From positions 39,337,081 to 39,401,080 of the forward strand of contig OX485809.1 in the NCBI GenBank assembly GCA_950295325.1: a DNA stretch of 64,000 nt. The letters are read 5' to 3'. Positions 47,330 through 59,598 of the stretch are shown piece by piece. Position 1 is the first letter of the stretch. Every line of letters begins with the position of its first letter. This stretch comes from Polytrichum commune. Its lineage: Eukaryota; Streptophyta; Polytrichopsida; Polytrichales; Polytrichaceae. The position numbers and the translations under genes are program-made. The notes beneath the pieces were generated by a model. The model made no database searches, was not told the DNA's origin, and saw only the letters and a program-made list of their open reading frames with translations.

Positions 47330-50074
47330 AAGAATGGCAAGATGACATGTCGGAGGAAGTTGCCGACGTATCAGGTGCAACAGCCTTCCGCTTGCGAGAC
47401 ACAGATGGAATGGTTACACCGCTATGAGAAGGAGCAACTACCGGATTGGCGAGGGCGGCAGATGAAGTGGCGGTGGGACTTCCAACCACGATGGTGGCTG
47501 GAGGAACATTGCGTTGAACGGAGGCCTTGGCATTAGAACGTGAGGAAACTTGAGAAGAGGCATGGGCAAGAGCCTTCTTACCTCTGCCTCTACCCTTGAA
47601 GGGCGCAACATCCTTCTCAACCGATGGAGGAGCGGGAGTAGGTTCATCTGGCTCCTCATCCAATTCAATGACGTCGGGGCCGGAGTTCACAAGGCTGCCG
47701 TAAAGGGCTTCTTCTTCATCGGGCACGAATGCACGAGAGCAATCCAAATACCAACCACATTCCTTCAAGTGCGAGGGTGGAAACTTTGCAACTTGCATGG
47801 CCGTATAGACACAAAGATTGGAGTGGACATCGATCCACTCCAAAAGGAAAGCGGGCAAGGACGAAGGAGGCAAAGCATTCTTCACAAAGAGCTCGCGGTG
47901 AATGTACCTAGAAAATGGAAAACAAAGAGTAAGAAAATTGCCATGGAAAGGAAACGAAAGCGATGAAAAAAATTAAAGGAAAATAGTACCGATAAGCAAC
48001 GCGTTTGATAGCGATGGGGCCTTCGTCGAACTCGAAGAGGTCAAGGCCTTTACTAAATGTTAAATCGGCCTTGTCCTCAAAATACACCCGGAAAGCCTTG
48101 TCCCACAAAATGAGCCTCCAATGCTCAACATAATTGGACGGGTGTAAAATCTCCGTGGAATTCCAATCAATGTCCACGGACAACTCGTTCTCAAACGATG
48201 CAATCTCAGCCTCAACGCCCTTCTCCAACTATATAAAGAGAGACCAACAGTTAGATATGGAAATGAGAGAAACTAACAAACAAGAAGACACAAAAGATGA
48301 AGATGTACTTGTGCCCAAAAAGAAGCTTTGTTAAGCCAGTCGTCAAGGACTTTCTCACGGAGAGGAAGAGAAGAGGGGAATTGATTTTCCATTTTGACCT
48401 TGGCGGGAGAATTCCACCACCGAAGCCACTTGGCTTTGAAACAGGCATCGACATGGGTGGTTGCCACCTTTTGAAGTTTTTCTATCGTCATATCGGGGTA
48501 CATGAAGGTGGAAAAATGACGGTCAATCTGCAACATATGAGAGTGTAAGAAAGATGAAACTAGAATGGATGAAAGATGAAGTTGAAAGCCAAAAGTAAAA
48601 CAAATCGGAGGCGCACCTCATAGAAGAAGTCTTCGCCATTATCCTTGTGGGCGACGGAAATGAACTTCTCGAAATTTCGAGTCCGAATACTCGTGATGAG
48701 TTTCTCTTGCGCTTTGGTCATAGTATCCCAAATTTCGGTAGCTGACCTGCGGGATTCGGGTGTATTCTCCCGGTACAACCTTGCTGCAGTGTCGGCTGCG
48801 TTCGAGATCTCTCTCTAAAACACACAAAGAGAAGTGAAAATGAATGACAGAAATGAAGAGAAGAAAGGCATAAGCCCATATATGTCATTGTCTTTGGAGG
48901 GTAAGATGGCAAGTATGAACACATGCTTGTGGGCTATCAAAGCAAAAGGAAGGGGAGGAAGAATCACCTTATACAAGAATTTGACGAATATGTCCAAGGT
49001 AAGAGGATACCAAGTTGGAGTTTTTAGCATTTTGGCCTCGCAAGTCTTGTAGTCTTGGGGAGAAATGAGGTCCTTGAACTCCTCAAGTTTCATCTTCCCA
49101 AATGTTCGAATGCGGAGGAGCTTGGCGGGAAGGTTGTCCTTGACATGGTCGTGCTCCGTGGACCTACTAGGAATAAGTAAGCGAGTAACAAAAGATGAAA
49201 ATTTTTGAGAAAGGAAAACAAACAATAAGAACCCAAACAAAAACAAACTTACCAGTTGATGTCATTCATTGCATTAAGGAAGACGGCAACACAGTTTCTC
49301 GGGTCAACAACAATGCAGTCCACGGAGATGTGCCAATCTTTGTCCATGGAATGGTGCTTGTTAATGTGTCTAAGCCAAGCCGTCAAGCGATGATTCCCCT
49401 CCCACACGAAAAACATCTTGCCAACAAATTGAGAGAGGTCGGAATCCTTCTCGAGCATGGAATCAAACTCATCACTAGACTCCTGCCATAGTGAACTCCA
49501 GGAGGCTCGAATGTCATCCGAAACTAGAAGCACCTCATCAAGGTTGTTGTAGGGAGAGACATACATCGCACGGTCACCGTCACGGTAACCCATGACAAAT
49601 TCGTTTTGCAGCCGAGCAACATCGACCTCGCTGATGGGGCGAACAAGAGGAAGACATTGCAAGCGGCACAATGGAATAGAGAAACGTGACTTAGCAAGAG
49701 GTTTGATGCGAACCCTATGAATCACACCGATAGAGTCTTCTTTTTGGGATCTCCGAATCTCGAGCTCAGTCTCCTCCGCAGTAGACTCATCAAGAGGACG
49801 CACGGGATCAGATTGATGAGGTGAATCAATCTACAAGGGTGGAAACAAAGATATGAGATTAAGCCCAACATATATTGAAAGCCAAGGTACCGGAAGTGCT
49901 TGGAAACAAAAGGAAGAGTTCACATAGAGAACACCTTTCCCGGTTGGACATCGACAAGTGGATCAACTTCCACCTCGGCAGGCTCCAATTGAAGAACATC
50001 GGCATCTGTGGATGGATCCTCGGAGAGAATGAGATCCATAGCTTGAGATTCCTACACAAAAAGAAAAGTTAGAC

Positions 50075-53000
50075 ATTACCCTTGATTGCCTAACCTCTCG
50101 GAATCTAAGTGCTAACTCAAGCATCCACAACAAAGTCAAAATCTGGTCCAAGACCCTTGAAGGCCTAGCCTCTCGGAATCTAAGTGCTAACTCAAGCATA
50201 CACAACAAAGTCAAAATCTGGTCCATTACCCTTGAAAGGCCTAGACTATCGGAATCTAAGTGGTCACTCAAACATTCAAATCAATGCGAAAATCTGGTCC
50301 AAGACCCTTGAAAGGCCTAGCCTCTCGGAATCTAAGTGCTAACTCAAACATGCAAAACAATGCGAAATCTGGCCCATTACCCTTGAGTGCCTAGCCTCTC
50401 GGAATCTAAGTGCTAACTCAAGCATACACAACAAAGTCAAAATCTGTTCCATTACCCTTGAGTGCCTAGCCTCTCGGAATCAAATTGCTAACTCAAACAT
50501 TCGAAACAATGCGAAATCTGTTCCATTACCCTTGAGTGCCTAGCCTCTCGGAATCTAAGTGCTAACTCAAACATTCAAAACAATGCGAAATCTGGTCCAT
50601 TACCCTTGAGTGCCTAGCCTCTCGGAATCTAAGTGCTAACTCAAGCATACATAACAAAGTCAAAATCTGGCCCATTACCCTTGAGTGCCTAGCCTCTCGG
50701 AATCTAAGTGCTCACTCAAGCATACACAACAAAGTGAAAATCTGGTCCAAGACCCTTGAGTGCCTAGCCTCTCGGAATCTAAGTGCTAACTCAAGCATAC
50801 ACAACAAACTCAAAATCTGGTCCAAGACCCTTGAAAGGCCTAGCCTCTCGGAATCAAAGTGATAACTCAAACATTCAAATCAACGCGAAATCTGGTCCAA
50901 GACCCTTGAATGCCTAGCCTCTCGGAATCTAAGTGCTAACTCAAGCATACAAAACAAAGTCAAGATCTGGTCCATTACCCTTGAAAGGCCTAGCTCTCGG
51001 AATCTAAGTGCTAACTCAAACATTCAAAACAATGCGAAATCTGGTCCATTACCCTTGAAAGGCCTAGCCTCTCGGAATCTAAGTGCTAACTCAAACATAC
51101 AAATCAATGCGAAATCTGGTCCATGACCCTTGAAAGGCCTAGCCTCTCGGAATCTAAGTGCGAACTCAAACATACAAATCAAAGCGAAAATCTGGTCCAA
51201 GACCCTTGAATGCCCAGCCTCTCGGAATCTAAGTGCTAACTCAAGCATACACAACAAAGTCAAAATCTGGTCCATTACCCTTGAGTGCCTAGCCTCTCGG
51301 AATCTAAGTGCTAACTCAAACATGCAAAACAATGCGAAATCTGGTCCAAGACCCTTGAGTGCCTAGCCTCTCGGAATCTAAGTGCTAACTCAAGCATACA
51401 CAACAAACTCAAAATCTGGTCCAAAACCCTTGAAAGGCCTAGCCTCTCGGAATCAAAGTGATAACTCAAACATTCAAATGAACGCGAAATCTGGTCCAAG
51501 ACCCTTGAATGCCTAGCCTCTTGGAATCTATGTGCTAACTCAAGCATACACAACAAAGTCAAAATCTGGTCCATTACCCTTGAAAGGCCTAGCTCTCGGA
51601 ATCTAAGTGCTAACTCAAACATTCAAAACAATGCGAAATCTGGTCCATTACCCTTGAAAGGCCTAGCCTCTCGTAATCTAAGTGCTAACTCAAACATTCA
51701 AAACAATGCGAAATCTGGTCCATTACCCTTCAAAGGCCTAGCCTCTCGGAATCTAAGTGCTAACTCAAACATACAAATCAATGCGAAATCTGGTCCATGA
51801 CCCTTGAAAGGCCTAGCCTCTCGGAATCTAAGTGCTAACTCAAACATACAAATCAATGCGAAATATGGTCCATGACCCTTGAAAGGCCTAGCCTCTCGGA
51901 ATCTAAGTGCTAACTCAAGCATACACAACAAAGTCAAAATCTGGTCCATTACCCTTGAGTGCCTAGCCTCTCGGAATCTAAGTGCTAACTCAAACATTCA
52001 AAACAATGCGAAATCTGGTCCAAGACCCTTGAAAGGCCTAGCCTCTCGGAATCTAAGTGCTCACTCAAGCATACACAACAAAGTCAAAATCTGGTCCAAG
52101 ACCCTTGAGTGCCTAGCCTCTCGGAATCTAAGTGCTAACTCAAACATTCAAAACAATGCGAAATCTGGCCCATTACCCTTGAGTGCCTAGCCTCTCGGAA
52201 TCTAAGTGCTAACTCAAGCATACACAACAAAGTCAAAATCTGGTCCATTACCCTTGAGTGCCTAGCCTCTCGAAATCTAAGTGCTAACCCAAACCTTCAA
52301 AACAATGCGAAATCTGGTCCAAGACCCTTGAAAGGCCTAGCCTCTCGGAATCTAAGTGCTCACTCAAGCATACACAACAAAGTCAAAATCTGGTCCAAGA
52401 CCCTTGAGTGCCTAGCCTCTCGGAATCTAAGTGCTAACTCAAACATTCAAAACAATGCGAAATCTGGTCCATTACCCTTGAGTGCCTAGCCTCTCCGAAT
52501 CTAAGTGCTAACTCAAGCATACACAACAAAGTCAAAATCTGGCCCATTACCCTTGAGTGCCTAGCCTCTCGGAATCTAAATGCTCACTCAAGCATACACA
52601 ACAAAGTCAAAATCTGGTCCATTACCCTTGAGTGCCTAGCCTCTCGGAATCTAAGTGCTAACTCAAGCATACACAACAAAGTCAAAATCTGGTCCATTAC
52701 CCTTGAGTGCCTAGCCTCTCGGAATCTAAGTGCTAACCCAAACCTTCAAAACAATGCGAAATCTGGTCCAAGACCCTTGAGTGCCTAGCCTCTCGGAATC
52801 TAAGTGCTCACTCAAGCATACACAACAAAGTCAAAATCTGGTCCAAGACCCTTGAGTGCCTAGCCTCTCGGAATCTAAGTGCTAACTCAAACATTCAAAA
52901 CAATGCGAAATCTGGTCCATTACCCTTGAGTGCCTAGCCTCTCGGAATCTAAGTGCTAACTCAAGCATACACAACAAAGTCAAAATCTGGCCCATTACCC

Positions 53001-54115
53001 TTGAGTGCCTAGCCTCTCGGAATCTAAGTGCTCACTCAAGCATACACAACAAAGTCAAAATCTGGCCCATTACCCTTGAGTGCCTAGCCTCTCGGAATCT
53101 AAGTGCTCACTCAAGCATACACAACAAAGTCAAAATCTGGTCCATTACCCTTGAGTGCCTAGCCTCTCGGAATCTAAGTGCTAACTCAAGCATACACAAC
53201 AAAGTCAAAATCTGGTCCATTACCCTTGAAAGGCCTAGCCTCTCGGAATCTAAGTGCTAACTCAAACATTCAAATCAATGCGAAATCTGGTGCATGACCC
53301 TTGAAAGGCCTAGCCTGTCGGAATCTAAGTGCTAACTCAAACATACAAATCAAAGCGAAAATCTGGTCCAAGACCCTTGAATGCCTAGCCTCTCGGAATC
53401 TAAGTGCTAACTCAAGCATACACAACTAAGTCAAAATCTGGTCCAAGACCCTTGAGTGCCTAGCCTCTCGGAATCTAAGTGCTAACTCAAACATTCAAGA
53501 CAATGCAAAATCTGGCCCATTACCATTGAGTGCCTAGCCTCTCGGAATCTAAGTGCTAACTCAAACATGCAAAACAATGCGAAATCTGGTCCAAGACCCT
53601 TGAGTGCCTAGCCTCTCGGAATCTAAGTGCTAACTCAAGCATACACAACAAAGTCAAAATCTGTTCCATTACCCTTGAGTGCCTAGCCTCTCGGAATCAA
53701 ATTGCTAACTCAAACATTCGAAACAATGCGAAATCTGTTCCATTACCCTTGAGTGCCTAGCCTCTCGGAATCTAAGTGCTAACTCAAACATTCAAAACAA
53801 TGCGAAATCTGGTCCATTACCCTTGACTGTCTAGCCTCTCGGAATCTAAGTGCTAACTCAAGCATACACAACAAAGTCAAAATCTGGCCCATTACCCTTG
53901 AGTGCCTAGCCTCTCGGAATCTAAGTGCTCACTCAAGCATACACAACAAAGTCAAAATCTGGTCCATTACCCTTGAAAGGCCTAGCCTCTCGGAATCTAA
54001 GTGCTCACTCAAGCATACACAACAAAGTCAAAATCTGGTCCATTACCCTTGAGTGCCTAGCCTCTCGGAATCTAAGTGCTAACTCAAACATTCAAAACAA
54101 TGCGAAATCTGGTCC
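50075..54115 (+). repeat. ~75-base minisatellite, right array, orientation 2, over 50 copies
   Basis: About 54 units of 74-77 bases with GAATCTAAGTGCTAACTC, AATCTGGTCCATTACCC and GAGTGCCTAGCCTCTCG. This is the reverse complement of the left array. Two main unit types alternate: AAGCATACACAACAAAGTC and AAACATTCAAAACAATGCG. Blocks of several units recur (higher-order repeats). The array lies immediately upstream of the first exon of gene A and may occupy its promoter or first intron. Long open frames here are repeat artefacts. Confidence 0.95.
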
Positions 54116-54795
54116 TTCAGAAAACATACCACCTGGTGCTGAGAGCCCCACAACCATGAACTAGACGCCTCCACACAACCTCAACATCGGGTCCCTCTCT
54201 ACCTTACCCCCTCAACCTTACCCTCTCGGAGCCGAGCCGAGAGCTCATTGGCTCCTCCAAAATCTAGTCCTAGTCATCGTCAAGCTTTCCCCCTCGGAGC
54301 ATTCCACAAAATGACAAAATCTAAGTGCTAACTCAAGCATACACAACAAAGTCAAAATCTGGTCCATTACCCTTGAAAGGCCTAGCTCTCGGAATCTAAG
54401 TGGTAACCTAAACATTCAAAACAATGCGAAATCTGGTCCACGACCCTTGAGTGCCTAGCCTCTCGGAATCTAAGTGCTAACTCAAGCATACACAACAAAG
54501 TCAAAATCTGTTCCATTACCCTTGAGTGCCTAGCCTCTCGGAATCAAATTGCTAACTCAAACATTCGAAACAATGCGAAATCTGGTCCTTCAGAAAACAT
54601 ACCACCTGGTGCCAAGAGCCCCACAACCATGAACTCGACGCCTCCACACAACCTCAACATCGGGTCCCTCTCTACCTTAGCCCCTCAACCTTACCCTCTC
54701 GGAGCCGAGCCGAGAGCTCATTGGCTCCTCCAAAATCTAGTCCTAGTCATCGTCAAGCTTTCCCCCTCGGAGCATTCCACAAAATGACAAAATCT
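54116..54795. repeat. Duplicated ~205-base cassette with minisatellite between copies
   Basis: Copies at about 54116-54317 and 54590-54795 share CCTTCAGAAAACATACCACC, CGGGTCCCTCTCTACC and TTACCCTCTCGGAGCCGAG, with few differences. The intervening ~270 bases are three to four minisatellite units. CTCTCGGAGCCGAGAG also stands at the outer side of the left array (16396-16411), so both arrays end near the same palindromic motif. Confidence 0.8.
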
Positions 54796-55169
54796 GGTCC
54801 CCTTCAACTAATGCATTTCCCTCTCAAACTCCAACAAACCACACATTGAACTACCAAAGCATATATTCATTCATCCATGAAGCTTAAGAACCTTTTATCA
54901 AAATCCTCCAACCTCATTCTCTCTCAATCCATTGCGCACACTAAAATGTGCCGCAAATTTAACCTTGACTCGTATATCCATTCTAACATTCGACTGTGAC
55001 TGAGGGTTCCTGGAGGTACCCTCTCGGTGCCGAGACCACCGTTTGAACATATATTCAATCTTTCTGATATGTGTCCGTTATCCTAACCATACAATCATTC
55101 CATTGTCGTGTTTGCTTGAAATTGAATCCTCAAATGCCATTTTTCATATAACTTAAACGACAATCTTAC

Positions 55170-55589
55170 TATAAGAATGGAATCATCTTTTGTCTCCTCC
55201 TGATATCCGTTTTGATTTGAACTGTTGGGTTGCTCGCTTTCTTCCATAGATGCCGCGGGGGATTCACTATCCTCCCGGTCTTCCTCTATCGGCTGCAGAT
55301 TCAATTGCCGTTTCGAAGATCCTCTCTTGCTCTCTCCACCTGTGCTTTGCACGTCTGATGGGGTTCCTCTACCCTCTATGTACGATTCCTCCTTCTTCTT
55401 CAGTTCTCTCCGTCTCCTCTGTTTCGAATTGCTGAAACTCAATCCTCCCTTTCGCTTCTTCCGCTTCTTTCCTATATCTATTGTGGAATCTGTATTGTGC
55501 TCTGGTTCCTTCATGTGTGCGTCCCAGTTCCGCTCTGCTTCCCTTTTCGTACTCTTTACTCTCTCAGCATCCCTTTCCTTCGCTCCCAA
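55170..55589 (-). CDS. Possible charged nuclear-type protein exon, divergent from the transposase
   Basis: A frame of about 140 codons read from 55589 is rich in Lys, Glu, Arg and Ser. It has nuclear-localisation-like clusters ('KKRKKRKGG', 'KQRRRRELKKKEE') and a Ser/Glu-rich tail. It ends at a good GT donor (GTAAGATTG) near 55169; read-through continues to a stop at 55095. The first in-frame ATG is 'HMKEPEHN', so the 5' end is unclear. The composition looks more protein-like than the complementary plus-strand frame. It lies head-to-head with the MULE transposase gene. I do not recognise it. Confidence 0.35.
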
Positions 55590-55771
55590 AAAGACCCTTC
55601 CCCAACCCTCTCAGACCTTTATAGTGCCACTGTTCAAGATTTAGGGTTTACGGTATTTTTGGTCTCTGTTCATTGTTTACCCTTTTTAAAGCATATTTAC
55701 AATGGATAAGTATTCCACACTTTTCAGCATCCTCTTTCTCATTCCCATCTTTGCACATCCCCCTCGCTGTG

Positions 55772-58700
55772 ATGGCCGAACTTCGTTCCCATGGCATCGG
55801 GGTCCCCATTCTTTTCCCCATTGATGCACGAGGTATTGCTGTTGTCTCCGAGCTTCATCTTAGCATTAGGTTCTCTTTCAAACCCAATACAATATGGGTA
55901 GAGCGTGAGATCTTCCATCCTGATACTGGATTGCTCATTCATACCTTCCATGAGACCTCCAAGGTATCCGACAATGGCATTGTAGTTTGGGAGCTTGCCG
56001 CGGGAAAGTATAGGGTATGTGGCTGGCCAGATTCTCAGATCGGAGTGTCGACAGAAATCCTTACTCCTCTTCGATCATCCACTGCTGCCTTTAGCACCCC
56101 TCCCGTAATAAGTGTCAAGACCGAGCCTGGTCTAGACAACGTTATAGACTTGTCTGATTCTTCGAGTGAAGATGGACCAGTTCAGCATGAAGATGAACCA
56201 GTTCAGCATGAAGATGTAGCAGTTCATGATTCTCCTCTTTTGTTTCCCTCTCCTGCCTATGTAACGCCCTCTCCTTCTCTCTCTGTGCCTTCACCTACTT
56301 CAATACCCTCTACGTCCAAGCCTCCTCAACCTATTGTTCAATGTCTTCGTCGTCTTGGTTCTATGCCAGGTAGTAAGAACGTCCTCAAGAAATTAGATTA
56401 CGATAAACTACAAATCCAATTAGTTAATCACCTTCCCCCTCGTTTCGATGGTACCCAGTTATTTGTCCTCCCTGCAGCAGAAGTCTCTTCCTCTCAAACC
56501 AGGGCCAAGTCCTTGGACGGCATGGACAAACAATATGATGGCCATGTTTGGACTAAGACTCAAACCACCAACATTACAAACGACGTTGGCCTTGCCTTTC
56601 GTTCCTCTGCCTGTGTTGGCCATCTCCAATGCCAAAACCCTAGTTGTGATTACCTTCAACGACCCCATCGTGCATCTAAGGTCAACGACACGGAATTTGA
56701 AGGTTTCACTAAAGATCCTTTCCCTTTCTCTGGCATTGTGCCATCCGGATCTATTCTTGTTTGCAGGATCTGCAAACAACCTCCCAAATGCATTGCACTA
56801 TGCGATGCCAAAATCTTCTACGTCCATGGGAAGGAGTCCTCCCAAAGAGCCTGCATTCATATCGGTACTCATCAACATCCAGTCAAGGTTGGAGACTGCA
56901 GAGACAGCCGTAAGCGTATCAATGCACTTCTCGAGGAGCACGTTGACCGTTCTCCTCAAGCCACGTACAACAAGATCGTCCTCGAAGCCAGCAAGGACAT
57001 TGTAGGTGATTTCCTCCTTTCTGGTAATAATGACACACAACGTCTCCTCTCCTTGAAAGAGCTCGAACCTGTGTTTGAGAGTTGTAGAGAGTTGAATTCC
57101 CCCAACCTTCGCTCTAAGGTTACCTTTTTCAAATATTTGCGAAGGTTCGGTGTTATGGATGGCATCGCAAAGCTCCGGGGCGTTAGCAATTGGGCTTACG
57201 TCCAACGGAACCAATTCCCAGGACAAGGTGACGATACCGACAAGGTGTTCGTCTTCAAGATGTCGGAGGTGGGTCCTGGAAGTGGTGTGGATTTGGTTCG
57301 TCGGATGCAACCGGGTGGGGACCTCGAGAATGCCTGGATGATGTCCGATCACGTCAAGCGGGTCAAAGGGTGGACCACCATGGCCGCTCATGTTTACGAT
57401 GGGACTTATCAACGGGTCATGACCATTTCATGTTGTGATTTCCAATCCGAGGATAAGGATGCCCAAGTTCTCTTCTGGCAGAACCTCAACCACGTCATGG
57501 CCCGTCACGGTATCCCACATCCAAACTTTATAGGCTTCATGGCCGACAGTGCCCAATCCAATTGGAACGCTGTTCGCATTGTGTATGGTTCGGGGGATCC
57601 CAAAGTTCCCATGGAGGGTCGTGAGCGCACTTGTTTTTTTCATTGGAAACAATCGCTCGAAAAGCATACAAAATCGTATATAAAACATGACTTACAAGAC
57701 CAACATAGACACCTTTGCCTTCAATATCGGAATGCTTCCTCTATGCAAGAGGCGGAGACTAGGTACCTAGCTATCAAGGCTTGGTGGGCGTCATCGAATT
57801 GTACGAGTGAGGACGGTCTCAAGCATCTTCAGCTCTGGCTTGCTTTCTGGCACTTCCGCTACCTTCAATGGGGTGGTTTCATGGAACTGGTACATCTCCT
57901 TCATGATTCATTTTTGGTTCTTCATGGTTTCGGTTTCCTCTCTCTGTGCCTATTCTAACACTTCATTTCTCCAATCAGGAAAAGGTTTTAACCCAAGACC
58001 AGTTGGCCGAGATGCCGTCTTGCAATCTTGCGGAATCCGTCCACAACAAGTGGCTTCAAAGCCTCCGGCAACAAGGGTGGAGATCTATACGTGGCTACGG
58101 TGGACAACTACATTCGGGCCTTCTTACAAGTTGTTGCATACTACCAGTTCCTTAAAGGTGGAATGGGCGGAGACGGTCCAAGCAAAGAAGAACTCAAGCT
58201 CAGGGGTGCTCAACGTCGAGCTCAACGTACTGGCGACCCCACAATGTTGTAGAAGGTCTTGCTTGACATGCCCGGTGGGGAAGAGTTTTGCACTCGTGAT
58301 CCACACCTTGAGGGCGCCGAGGTGTTTGGATCGCAGAAGCGAAGACCCGACACTCCAATTGGTGATGATGGCGAAACCCACCGTCCGGATACCGTGAACT
58401 TCTCTCGCCCTCCCCCCGGTAAGCGAGTCACTCGCTCTCAACCTGAAACACTGCCTACTATCATTGAAGAGTCTTCCCCCTCTGTACAAGAGGTTCAAGT
58501 ACCTTCACCTGCAGGACTTGGTTTCCAGCGTGTCACCGCCGTGCAAGAAACCAAAGTAGATGTCTCTCTTTGGCATATTGCCCGCATACCCTATACCTCT
58601 GGGAAGTCTTGTTGGGCTAATCATGCGGGCACAAAGAAGAAGTGCACCGCAAGAATCGTCACCAATAACAAGAGCGTCCCTGCGCCCACCTACACCGGTA

Positions 58701-59437
58701 TGTGGCATCACTACAAACTCCAATCTATGAAGCGCACTGACTTCGTCTTTTGTCCAGACGACATCGAGCGTTGCGTCAAGGGCCCTCGTCGGAAATGGGT
58801 CATGCCGTTCTCTGCTGATGACCAGAAGCCACCTATTCCCCCAATTTGGCCCGTGAAGATTGGTACCAACCTCACCCGCTCGGAGATCTTTGCGCTTGAG
58901 AACGCAGGTTTTCAACTCCCACCAAAGGAGCGCATCACACCGACTCGACTCTTCACCAACTCTGCGACCCCGCTGGATATGTCTCGAATCCGTGTTCCAG
59001 AAAACCCCGACTTCATCCCTACCACAAGACTGTCCAAGCTTGTTCGGCGATCCAGCAGCGCATCTTCGGCAAAGCAGAGGCAGATGGTGGCCTCTGCTGA
59101 AGCTATGCATGCGACTGTTCTGAAGTTAACTATGATCCCTCAACCGGGATTTGGTTGCATTATCACACTGCAGTCCAAATCAGAACCCCAACCACCCATC
59201 TACCAAGTGACAGTGAGTTCTCTTCCAGAGTGCAACTGCGCCTACTTCTTGGATATGATTTCCAAGTTCGGCCGCAAACGAAATTCTTATATGAATTGTA
59301 AGCATCTGTATTACATCTTCGTCAAGATTTCTAATTTGGATACGGAAGTGAATTTGTTCATACACGCCCCGACATTTAGTTTCAATGAGGTCAAACTCAT
59401 AATGGAGGGAGGTCTCTTGACTCAATCTACTTCCTAG
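55772..59437 (+). pseudogene. Mutator-like (MULE) transposase with WRKY-GCM-type and SWIM fingers, decayed
   Basis: Exon 1 is 55772-57889 and exon 2 is 57979-59437 (89-base GT-AG intron). Start MAELRSHGIGVPILF is preceded by a TTTATAG box at about 55617. In order: an N-terminal domain; an acidic 'VIDLSDSSSEDG' segment (SUMO-binding-like); a Cys/His finger around residues 286-370 ('CQNPSC', 'CRICKQPPKC', 'HIGTHQHP') of the WRKY-GCM kind common in MULEs; and a DDE core with 'HVYDGTYQRVM' (first D, about residue 543) and 'FMADSAQSNWNAV' (second D). Then 'CFFHWKQSLEKH' and 'NLAESVHNKW' (likely the E), and a C-terminal SWIM finger 'CNCAYF...MNCKHLY'. One extra A at 58058-58060 shifts the frame, and an in-frame TAG stands at 58250-58252 before 'KVLLDMPGGEEF'. 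About 1,180 codons in all. The protein would cut and paste the element's terminal repeats. It is probably inactive as it stands. Confidence 0.8.
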
Positions 59438-59598
59438 AATTCCTCTCAACCTAGCACTACATTGGGATATGATATATGTGTCCATTTTTGGACCTCTTGT
59501 GAAGCAATAATTGATTGATATAATAAAGATATAACCTCAATGATTATGTTTATTCCATTCAAAGTATCGTATTACAATGTATCATTTGTCTATCAACT

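Larger units (their letters stand above)
31600..50051 (-). pseudogene. Gene A: ParB/DGQHR-like plus degenerate DNA-methylase-like gene, split by element 3
   Basis: Exons inferred on the minus strand: 50051-49935 (ATG at 50039), 49830-49253, 49163-48968, 48814-48617, 48527-48309, 48228-47990, 47907-47330 continuing at 33129-33023, 32940-32597, 32507-32249, 32131-31934 and 31826-31600. All junctions are GT-AG and keep phase; the coding length is about 1,080 codons. Exon 2 holds 'FFVWEGNHRLTAWLRHIN', like the core of ParB/DGQHR folds. The C-terminal part has 'DLLFADVPENL' at the place of methylase motif IV (normally DPPY or DPPW) and 'ILDWQCGVGGSIIACRS' then 'HIVALESDIDVF', like motif I with its acidic follow-up, in the IV-then-I order of beta-class N4/N6 DNA methylases. 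The altered motif IV argues against ordinary catalysis. Element 3 lies in the exon; removing it and one AAGAA restores an open frame. Family calls rest on motifs only. Confidence 0.6.

Noticed and set aside
31600-50051. Bacterial or plasmid contamination because of ParB- and methylase-like motifs
   Set aside because: The coding sequence is divided by many GT-AG introns with consistent phase and is interrupted by a plant-type retrotransposon with a target duplication.
51024-52190. Open frames of 80-130 codons with repeated 'CMLELALRFREARHSRV' or 'SRNLSANSNIQ' phrases
   Set aside because: They are translations of the minisatellite, whose unit length is often a multiple of three. Frames exist on both strands and follow the repeat exactly.
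50075-54115. CRISPR-like array
   Set aside because: The units are contiguous ~75-base tandem copies without unique spacers, in a eukaryotic setting with introns and LTR elements. This is a minisatellite.
55225-55644. Plus-strand 139-codon frame upstream of the MULE gene
   Set aside because: It is the complement of the charged minus-strand frame and is Ser/Phe/Leu-rich without features; it also overlaps the likely promoter of the transposase.
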